DNA of 64,000 bases from Solen grandis (taxonomy: Eukaryota; Mollusca; Bivalvia; Adapedonta; Solenidae), in contig CM037783.1 of NCBI GenBank assembly GCA_021229015.1, positions 30,795,234-30,859,233 of the forward strand. Reading direction: 5' to 3'. A program made the translations under genes and the position numbers. The notes beneath the pieces are model-generated. The model was not told the origin of the DNA, ran no database searches, and worked only from the letters and a program-made list of their open reading frames with translations. Shown piece by piece: positions 25,501 through 37,500 of this stretch; within the stretch, counting starts at the first letter, position 1; every line of letters starts with the position of its first letter.

Positions 25501-28500
25501 GACCTTTGAGCTAATAATCTGATTCTTGAGCAAGATACTCCTTCATAAAAAGGAAAACAGTTATGTCAAATAATGTGGAAAACCACTGATCATTTTGTGA
25601 GGTTAGAGCTTGGACACCTTTCATGACTGCGGACTGACTGACAGACAGACATACATAGATGGACCAACGAACAGACATAGCTACATATAGTGCCCATTAC
25701 CAGGGGGTAGCGGGTTTATAATACATTACTCTTGATGAGGCAAGATACAATAGTACACCGAGAAATCACCATATCAAGATGGGGAGATCACTGTAAACTA
25801 CTCATGTTTGGGGCTGGAGATATAACCTAGGAGCCAATACAACACTATCCAAGCTCCAAACTATTTTAAGGGTATGGACCCAAGATTACAGTATATAAAA
25901 GGATTTAGTATAAGTTAAAATAATTTGTTTTCCATTCACCATAAAATGCAATATGTCTAAACTACTATTGTACATATTGTACATACTTCAGCCAGGTTGG
26001 ATCCAGCCTTCTCGTATTCTCCCCTTACTGCATGCCCTGCTGCCAGATTATACTGCATAATGGCCTTTGCTGTCCGCAAATCACGTGGTGTCCAAGGGTA
26101 GAACGCTCCTGGAACAATTACATATACATATATGTTTTGGAATTTAGCAATGTCCAGCTAACTACAGGTGGAGGAAGACTCCAGTTACACCTAGGCACCT
26201 AGGTAAAACCACCTCTGTCATCTGTAATGCTTTCTCACATGAAAAATCAAAATGACCAATCAAGGACTTGAATTATCGGCAACGAGATGCTAAGTGATAA
26301 AAAGTCATTATCATAATTTGGCCATGGAGACCACTATCCCTTTCCCTCATAGAGGAAACCATGAAAAGACCTATGCGAACAGCATAAAACCAGATCAGCC
26401 TGCGAGTAACTCGCAGGCTGATCAGGTTTTATGCTGTTCGCTGCTCCTCAGTGGTCTGGAAATGAGGATTTTGTAATTAAATTTGGTAAGGTTTAACTGT
26501 GGTTTTCTGCATATCAGGCTTTATGTGGTACCTATTGAGTGCGTCAAAATGAGTCTATATGAGGGAAATGGCTATACTATAAAATCAACATCATTATCAG
26601 GGGGACTACTTGTCCTTGATTCTGTGAAAGATATTATCCACAAATATTACCTCCATGCCATGTGGAACCTCATGTTTTATGGAAAAAGAATCCACAAACT
26701 GGAGCCAATTTTGACCCCAAGGCCATGATTTGAACCAACTTGATAGAGGTCCATTAGGCCATGTTACATTCAAAATATCTTAACTCCAGACCTTGTGGTT
26801 TTAACAAGAATATGTTTCAAGTTTTTCCTATATATAACTCTATGTAAAATCAATTGACTCCTGGGGCAGGGCCAATTTTGACCGCAGGGCTATGATTTGA
26901 ACAAACTTGGTAGTGGTCCACTAGACAATGGAACATTCTAATATCTAAGCTCTAGGCCTTGTGGTTTCTAACAGGAAGATTTTCCAAGGTTTCACTTTTT
27001 AAAATCAATTTTAGCTCCTGTTACCCAGATATGCAATGGACTAGAGCCAATTGAACAACTTTACAAAAGCCTCATGCATTAATATCACAGGTAAGTTTCA
27101 TTAAATTTTGCCAAGTGGTTTCTGAAGATGTTTGAAATAACTGTGGATGATGGAAATATATTTATATTTATAAATTTCCCTCTACTTTAATACACAGAGA
27201 AAAAAAGTACAAAATTTGTTTTCTCTCTTATCACTTAAAGCTCACATAAGTACTATGAGCTCAGCTAAGTTAAAAAAGCACTTTATTATATTGTTTGTTT
27301 CTCATAATGACACCCCCCACACAGTAGTCATGAAAGAGACTTGTTAAATACAAGAGACATAAGTTGAACTGACAAAGGTCATATAGCCTTGAACAACAAA
27401 GGTTGACTAAAAGACAAAACAATTCAATGAAGGTATCTTCATCCTGACATTAATTACGAGATAAAAGAAATGCGTCATTTTGACTGAGATACTCGAAGAA
27501 AGTATAAGTATAAAGATGTTCTGTATCAATGAAACCACAAAAAGTTTGTTTGTCATCTACTAATTGGCAGGTGTCTTGACACAAAGGAACCCTTACACTC
27601 CTTCCTCCGAGGATCACAACAATGATATAGAACAACATGACTCTTGTTATTAGCTACATTTTGTACTGAATAAACCCTCTCTTCTTACAAGAGCCGTCTA
27701 TAATGCAAGGGAAAGAGTTATCTTATTCGATGGTCTGATGCCCCCTAAACGCCTGTATTTCAAGTCATTCCCATCCAAAAGGGTCATAGTTTGCAATTGT
27801 GTTGAAGACCATACATAGTGCACATTTCTATTCCCTAATTTATAAAGCAGGGGGTGCTCACAATCTATGGGAACTTATTTTTTTTCTTCTCTTTTTCTCA
27901 TTCTTACCTGAACTGCCAAAGAAATCAAATTGCCAATGTTATTGTCAAAGACAATCATATAATGACATTTCTGTTTAAGACTTGTGGTTTAATTAATACA
28001 GGTGATGCCGTAAAGGAGCTTTTAACCCTTTCCCTCATAGAGGACACCATGAAAAGACCTATGCGAACAGCATAAAACCAGATCAGCCTGCGAGTAACTC
28101 GCAGGCTGATCAGGTTTTATGCTGTTCGCTGCTCCTCAGTGGTCTGGAAATGAGGATTTTGTAATTAAATTTGGTAAGGTTTAACTGTGGTTTTCTGCAG
28201 ATCAGGCTTTATGTGATACCTATAGAGGGTGTCAAAAGGAGTCTATATGAGGGAAAGGGTTAATCAATAAGTGTTATCATACATATTTTATTGACCTGAA
28301 TTCATCATAAATAGCAATGAATTTGATACAGGAAGTAAAAAAACAAAATATGCTGGTTTGTTTACTTTTACATGACATTTTCCCTGCAGACTTAAGCGTA
28401 GTTTACAAAAATATTTACCCTTCAAGTTTAGACTGTGTACCATAAATGGATTTAAAAAAAATGAATCAGTGTCATATATATTTCTTAGATATGTAAAAGT

Positions 28501-31500
28501 GTCAACATTTATTTTATATCATAAATAGAGAGAAATATGTGTTGATTATTTAAAAAATCCATCAATTAAACTTATTAACAACTTTTCTTGGTTATTCAAT
28601 AAATGGAAGGACGAATGGATAACTGGACACAACTTTTGTTATTTATATAAACATGTCTGCTCCGTTATTAAGAAAAGAGCACCTGTTAGCTTCATATGCA
28701 ATTTCACGGCACTTGGAAGCTAACATGATAGATAGATAGATTTTGATACAGAAAGGAAGCTAAGCAGTGCTGAATATGATATCATTTTAAAATAAAATTG
28801 TTTGTATCTTGTTTTCATTTTTAATATCAGACTTAAAAATGCACTCGCGCTGTCAGACTATCACCTTGTATTTCTTACTCGCCCGTTCCATCATTCCACT
28901 CGCCAATGCGCGCGGACAAGTGGATTTTTACCGGTACACCCCGGAATAACAAATGATAACAAGAAGTGTTCTTTATTACACATGTCAGCTGCTTACAGTC
29001 TATTCACTTGAAACAAGAAAAAATAATCAGATGAAAGGAAATATTAATCACTAGTTACTGAGAATCTTAGTCAAAGAAACAAGTATCTCAAGTCATACAG
29101 ATGACACTTTTCCTCCAGACAAAACTACAGCTACAAATGAGGGCAATAAATACCCTCCTTATAACAGCTTGACCTCAACCGTAAGTGTACTCAAAGGAAA
29201 GTGAGACAAGATGCGACATGACAGGACGAGACAAGGTACACGATTCTAATATACCCCAACTCTATCACTATCAAAATAACTGATTTTTGACTTCTGTTAA
29301 AATTTTTATTTGTGTTATTTTGTGAATGTGGCCCTAGGGTCAGATCAAGAGACCTTACCTTTGGCTTCTGGTATGTCGGCTTCTTTCTCACCCTTCTCAA
29401 GCTTCTCCGTCTTATCTGGATAAATCATTAAACAACAACATAAAGTCGAAGTCTAGACACAGAAAATCATAATTTCCACAAATATTTCGTTTAATTGCTG
29501 ATAAATAAAATTTGTCAAGATTGTGAGTTAAAACAAGAGGCCCATGATGGCCCTAAATCGCTCACCTGAGATAAAAAGGTTGACCCAAGGAACATCTGTA
29601 CCAATTTATTTTAAAATCTGGCCACTAGTTTTGAAGAAGATGATTTTTAAAGTTTTCATTTTTTTTTCTTTTTGTTGCCATGGCAACCAGAGTTCTACAT
29701 GGATCAAGTTTATTTTAGCAACTTTTGTGAAGGTTGACCCAAGGATCATCCCTGCCAAGTTTAATCAAATTCTGTCCAGTGGTTTCAGAGGAAATGTTGA
29801 TTAAAGTTTTACCTATATATATATAAGGCAAATAAGCCCCGCCCCTAGCGGCCATGTTTTTTACGGATCAGAAAATTTTTAGCAACTTTGGTAGAGGTTG
29901 ACCCAAGGAACATCTGTACCAATTTATTTTAAAATCTGGCCAGTAGTTTTGAAGAAGATGATATTTAAAGTTTTCATTTTTTTTTCATTTTGTTGCCATG
30001 GCAACCAGAGTTCTACATGGATCAAGTTTATTTTAGCAATTTTTGTGAAGGTTGACCCAAGGATCATCCCTGCTAAGTTTAATCAAATTCTGTCCAGTGG
30101 TTTCAGAGGAGATGTTGTTTAAAGGTTTCTCTATATACATATAAGGCGAATAAGCCCCGCCCCTGGCGGCCATGTTTTTTTACGGATTGGAATAATTTAA
30201 GCAACTTTGTTAGAGGTTGACCCAAGGAACATCTGTACCAATTTATTTTAAAATCTGGCCAGAAGTTTTGAAGAAGATGATTTTTAAAGTTTTCATTTTT
30301 TTTTATCTTTTTGTTGCCATGGCAACCAGAGTTCTACATGGATCAAGTTTATTTTAGCAACTTTTGTGAAGGTTGACCCAAGGATCATCCCTGCCAAGTT
30401 TAATCAAATTCTGTCCAGTGGTTTCAGAGGAGATGTTGTTTAAAGGTTTCTCTATATACATATAAGGCAAATAAGCCCCGCCCCTGGCGGCCATGTTTTT
30501 TTACGGATCGGAATAATTTTAGCAACTTTGGTAGAGGTTGACCCAAGGAACAACTGTACCAATTTATTTTAAAATCTGGCCAGTAGTTTTGAAGAAGATG
30601 ATTTTTAAAGTTTTCATATTTTTTTTCTTTTTGTTGCCATGGCAACCAGAGTTCTACATGGATCAAGTTTATTTTAGCAACTTTTGTGGAGGTTGACCCA
30701 AGGATCATCCCTGCCAAGTTTACTCAAATTCTGTCCAGTGGTTTCAGAGGAGATGTTGTTTAAAGGTTTCTCTATATACATATAAGGCAAATAAGCCCCG
30801 CCCCTGGCAGCCATGTTTTTTTACGGATCGGAATAATTTTAGCAACTTTGGTAGAGGTTGACCCAAGGAACATCTGTACCAATTTATTTTAAAATCTGAC
30901 CAGTAGTTTTGAAGAAGATGATTTTTTAAGTTTTCATTTTTTTTCTCTTTTTGTTGCCATGGCAACCAGAGTTCTACATGGATCAAGTTTATTTTAGCAA
31001 CTTTTGTGAAGGTTGACCCAAGGATCATCCCTGCCAAGTTTAATCAAATTCTGTCCAGTGTTTTCAGAGGAGATGTCGTTTAAAGAAAATTGTTGACGAC
31101 GGACGACGCACGACGACGGACGACGGACACAGGGCGATCCTAATAGCTCACTTGAGCACAAAGTGCTCAGGTGAGCTAAAAAATCAAAAGAAAAAAATTG
31201 AACTTTATCTAAGTTACTAGTTTATTCCTTTTTTATTTTTTGAAAAAAATAGAAAAAGCATGTTCCTAATGTTTATTTCTTTTTCGGATAAATTGGGAAA
31301 GATTTTTCCTAATTATCTGATTACCTTATTCTATATATATAAACTGATATTGAATTATATGATGTAAAACTGTGTTTGACCTGGTTTTCATTAAAGATAA
31401 CACGAGTATGACTGTGATACATGGGTAAAAAGCAAGATTTGAAATAAGAACTGGGAAAATCCATTATCACAGTGCACTGCAGTATGGAATATCATAATCA

Positions 31501-34500
31501 CTTCACATGTATACATTTCCAAGTTATTTACAAGCTCCTGTCGTTTGAGTTATCTTTTATTTTCTTAATCATGAGTAATGCATGACACATATGAAACCAA
31601 CCAACATTAGCAAGGAAAGTCTGAGGATCATCTCGGAGTACTGTAATCAATAATTAAAGGTTTCCTTAATTAGAGTGATAACACTGAGTTTAATTAGCAA
31701 CAAGGGCCAGTGGTATAGCTGTATGATTCTGAAGCTGAAAATTTTGAGTCTGAACTCTGCTGGGGACATTACTCCTTAAGTTAAAGTCCCTGCAATGTCT
31801 TGGACCACTTAAACTACCAAAATAACCAAGGTACCCTAATGAAACATTAGGAAACCTTGGTTATCTCCGTGAAAGGCCATGAGGTTCAGAATGTAGCAGA
31901 ACCATTACAGGGACTTCACCTTAATGAACTTCTCTTGTGAAAAGTACTGGTCTAACCCAGTTACAAACAAGAGAAATTGATAGGTGATGAAATTATTGTT
32001 TTTTCCATCCGATATTCATGCTTGCATTTAGTAAATTTATATACTCATTTGTAAAAGAAACTGTGTTTTTCTGTTTTCATAATTCTAAATGCATGATTCT
32101 TTCCAAAATATGTTTGGAATTTAAAAAATTGAGCACTGTATGATCAACACTGATCATGACAGTTTTGGGGCTTGTCTGCAGCCTAAACAATATATTTCTA
32201 TAATAAAACCTTGTTCAACTGAGCATACATGTGGGATACCTACCTTGATCAGCTGACTTGGTGTCGGGGACGGTGGTGGAGATGTCAGTGACCAGGTCGG
32301 GGTTCAGGTGCTGGAGCCCGTCTGCGATACGATCCAGCGCCACCAGGGCTTCGCCCATGTACATGTGGGCCAGGTAACTGTAACAAAAACACACTTGACA
32401 TGTACTGTCATGACTGTACTGCATTGTTTGCCATAGTAACTTGGTATTGTGTGAGGTATTTTAGATTGACATTTAGTAAGACTCTGAGGAAAAGGACCTC
32501 AGGCAAATCTGTGGTTGATAAAAAAACTTATCTCTATTTACAAAGATGTCCGATTTGTTTATTTTCATGGTAACTCTTGTATCATTGGCAGAGAAAAATG
32601 TAACAATAAATGTATTAAAGAAATATTCAGTGGGAATGAACATAAGGAGAGAACTTTACACAGGTTATCCCAGTTATAGACCTGTCATCCAATCAAATTC
32701 ATGACTGAATAAAAACCTACACTTAAATCATCCTTATCATACAGTTAACTTAATCAAACGTATCCACCACATACCCATTTGTTCCAATGGATACAAACTA
32801 TAAACTTATTGTGTTCACAGTTTCATTTCCACAGATATTCTTTGTAACAAATGATTTCCCCTGACACAAACATCAGTTACACTAGTAACACGTTGATTCT
32901 TACTCCTACACCTGGGTAAGAACCAAGCCACAGTGATGGCTCATATAACACAGCAATAAGAAAATGAAAACCTCTATACATGGATACTTTCATCATTACA
33001 TTAGAAGTCCTACCTCTGTGCACCTGACAGCTTTGGCTGCTTCAGAAGTGTCTCGGAATAATGCAGGGCCATGGTGTAGTCATTCAAACACAACGCCACG
33101 TAGGAGCTCGCGCACAGCACCGAACATCTGTAACACAGGACAGGGATAATGTGATAGTGGAGGCATGTAGTGGGAACCTTCGAACACTATATGTCATACA
33201 GTTACAGGCTAACCTTATTTAGAAGTCACCTCTGTATACTAGCTTATCTGTAACTGGATTCCCAGCACTGAATGTATGGAGAATGAACATATGAATAACA
33301 GTCACTCACTCTTATATAAAGACCAGTTTATAGTTTCCCTCCATAGTGGGGCAGATTAAATCGAAATTTAATAAGAGTCTTGCACTTAGTGATGCAAGCA
33401 TAAAATGCTCAACTACCAGTGGCTTTTCTTAACATGTCCTACTGCATTTCTGTACAGAAACATCATTGATCCTGATAAATGCCCTAAATTATCAGTATAC
33501 TCCAATACAAGTATCTTGTGGCAGTAAATGCATTCATATAAGATATAAAGAAATGCAATCAAAAGAGAAATGACTTCAAATAAGCTCAATTCCCATTTAG
33601 ACGGGAATATCAGCTATGAAGTGTAGAAACCAACACTTCATATAAAATATTTTCATGATCTAGGCCTGAACATTTTTTAATTTATTAAGATATATATCAT
33701 GACTAACAAGCTGTAGATAGTTTATACTCTTTACTTAAAATAAAATTAATACCATTCTCTAGGGAAGGTTTGTTCTTGAAACTTTATTTCCTTGGACAGA
33801 TATAAACACTCACCTGAGACCCTGTATCTCGTTGGTTGCCATGGGGTTACCGGGCGGGGCCTGCAGGTACTCCTGACCTAGTTTCCTGTTGTAAATGGAA
33901 ATGGATCTACAATATTTATTTTACAACATTCCCATCCCTTTTTCAGTTTGGGATCATTTTGCCCCACCCACTTAATTTATCCCAAGATAATAATGATTAC
34001 TCTTAAACAAACTTAAGAGTTATCAATAAAACTTTTTAGAACCCCTAATACAGTGGTTAGACTTGACAATATAGAACAATATAGAAAATATTGAACTTAT
34101 GTAAAATGGGTAACAATGGGACAAGACATGACACAACTAAACAGGACAATGTACATGATATTTATATAACACTCACTTAACTATGCCTGGGTAAAATAAT
34201 ATCAACGTCATTCTGTTTAAAACAAACCCTATATTGGGTACATAGCATACCAAGCTTTTTTTAAAGAATTTAACATAAAACTGACTGCTATTGTAACTCA
34301 CAACATTTTTTCATTCATTCACCAATAATTAACAGACAGACAACCTGTGACACTTACATAACAAATAATGTGACTATTCATTTTATTTTACAGCTTCTTA
34401 ACCTTTTCCCTCATAGAGGACACCATGAAAAGACCTATGCGAACAGCATAAAACCAGATCAGCCTGCGAGTAACTCGCAGGCTGATCAGGTTTTATGCTG

Positions 34501-37500
34501 TTCGCTGCTCCTCAGTGGTCTGGAAATGAGGATTTTGTAATTAAATTTGGTAAGGTTTAACTGTGGTTTTCTGCAGATCAGGCTTTATGTGGTACCTACT
34601 GAGTGCGTCAAAATGAGTCTATATGAGGGAAAGGGTTAAAATGAGTCTATATGAGGGAAAGGGCTTTATGTGGTATATATGAGTAAGGTTAAAATGAGTC
34701 TATATGAGGGAAAGGGTTAAAATGAGTCTATATGAGGGAAAGGGTAAAATGAGTCTATATGAGGGAAAGGGTTAAAATGAGTCTATATGAGGGAAAGGGT
34801 TAAAATGAGTCTATATGAGGGAAAGGGTTAATTAACCATGGTAACCACTCACTGCAGTGGTTTTTCTTTTAATGTTCACATAGAATTGTTTTTAATAAAA
34901 TGCAAATGTGGACTGTACCCCTCTTCTTTCTCCTCGCCCTGGGATGAAGGGTCAGTTACCGTGGTTTCCGTCACCTCAGATAACAGTAGAAGTGCGTTCC
35001 TCAGACACAGCGAGGCAAACTCCAGAGTGGCCGCTGGGATAGCCGGAGTCCCCACACTGTAACACATACAGCATGTAGTCTGATAAGTCTTACTGCTTAA
35101 ATATAATATCTGTTTAAATATCTGAATGTTGTACATTGTAGAACAATTACTGGGATTTGAAACACAATAAAAGATAGTTTAGTCATATGTTGTTTTATAA
35201 TATTAATGTGTTATGATCTCTTTTTGATAGAACTTAAAGGAGCTGGTCTACAGATGGTCACTGGTTTAATTTATAACAACAGTCAACCTGTCTTAAGCGG
35301 TCAGTATGGGGAACAAGAAAAGGTGACCTTTTAGCAGAGAAGAATGCAAAACGAAGGTTAAACAAAAACCAAAATGCAATTGTTTGGTGATATAAAAACT
35401 GGCAGCCAAATGCAAGTTGACCGCTTAATACAGGTGGCCGCTAATACAGGTGTAATGGTATATTTGTGTATTATGTTTATCAATACCCATCTACAGATGG
35501 ATGGTCACCCAATGTAACCACCAGTGACTGAAAATAATAACAAGAGCTGTCAGAGGACAGCACGCTTGACTATTCAAAATGCTTGTTGGTAAATCAAATG
35601 AAATCTATTTCATTTCTTGCCCTTCATTTACCCTGTACATAATAATAGTCAAAAATGATATACCTTGATAGTCTGATACCCTTAAATAGGTTGATGAAGT
35701 CTAAAATCAATATCAAGCCTAGTTACTGAGACATAAGCATAATAACACTGAGCATACAAAACTTTAACCAAGTATCCAAGTTAGAAAAAGGGTTATAATT
35801 TGTATAAAATTCAGTCCAAGAGTTATCCTCCTTGGTTTTCTGATATCCCTGACCACATTTCTTAACTTTCTAGTCAATACCAAAAACAATTTCTGAGATA
35901 TAACCTGGATAGAAGCTTGCATGCAAAACTTTAACCAAAAAGTCTAAGTCAAAAAGTGGCCCTAATCTGCATTATATTCAGTCAAGAGCTATCTGCCATT
36001 ATAGTATGATACCATTAAAAAATTTAAAAAAACCCGGTTAAATAAAGCATGAAATTCCTTGCATGCAAAACTTAAACCAAAATTTCTTAGTTAAAAAGGG
36101 GCCATAATTTTAATATATTCCATCAAGAGTTATCTACCTTGGTTGACTGATGCCCATTAGCATATTCATAACATTTCAAGTCAATACCATGAACGGTTAT
36201 TGAGATATAAGGCTGATAGTAGCTGGCATGCAAATTTTCTACTGCATGGAAAACTTTAACCAAAATTTCTAAGTTAAAAAGGGGCCATAATTTATATGAA
36301 ATTTAGTCAAGAGTTATCCACCTTGGTTGTCTGATGCCCCTGAACATATTCATTTACTTTCAAGTCAATACCATAAATGGTTACTGAGATATAAGGTTAA
36401 TAGTAACTTGCATGCAAAACTTTAACCAAGAGCTGATGCAAGGGCGACTACAATAGCTCTCATATTCTTTGAATAGTTGAGCTAAAAATGGGTGGTTTTC
36501 CCATCGCAGGCCATACCATTGCAGACAGTATTGAAACTATATTTAGATTTTCTGCTTTTGTTTGCTGTCACTTGGCTGATCACATTCACTCTTTGCGTAT
36601 GTGCTGACTTCATAGGCTGAACTTGCAAAATCACTCCCCTTAACTGGTGAAGATGCCATGTTGTGGAATGTGTCACACAGTACTGCAAGCAACTGCATTG
36701 GGGATACCATATTCTATATTTAACCGATTTTGCTGAAGATGCATTTTCAAAAAAAAGCATTTTCCCATATAATGTGACCTACACTTGCCGAGTTTATTTG
36801 TCTGAAAGACTTCACCAACATTAACAAGGGAGGGAAGAATATGATTTTTTTTATTTCCTACCGATCATGCTGCTTTAACAATAAACAATACTCATACATT
36901 ATTTTTGATCAAATCGATACCAGTTATCACTGCAATCATCATAAAAATGATCAACACTTATACCAACATCATCAACAAATGTTTCAAATTAAAATACAAC
37001 CACAAAATGGCTCCCACCTGTTTTTATCCTGGTTGACGCCTGGCCCCATTATCAGCTTCCTGTGGACCCCACTTCCCACTGACCCCTGAATCACGTCCTG
37101 TCTCTTGGATAACTTCCTGTCCTCATCATTGCTCTGAAAAGTTTTAGTAAAACATGTCTGAAATAAACTACTTTGTACCTCCTTACTAAAATTTATGATC
37201 TTTAATATTTCATAAAACAAATCATTAATAACATGCATTGATTTGTATTTCACCCATGTATAGTGCATATTCCTTTGACTTTTATTCCAGTGCTGAGGGA
37301 GGGGTGTGCACAAAACAAGATAATTCAGATTTTTGTATTTTCCCCCCTAGGGGCCTCATTTTCAACTTTATTTTAGCATTGTGGTAGACAGCCATGAGGT
37401 GACCATCTGTGCTAAATGAAAATTAATTCTGACCAATGGCTTCATAGAAAAAGAATTTTGAAATTGTCTATATAGATTATATTAGAAAAGTAGCTAACCC

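Noticed and set aside
29544..31037. Open frames of 74-97 residues on both strands
   Set aside because: Each is a copy of the same 320-bp repeat unit read in one frame; no conserved protein.
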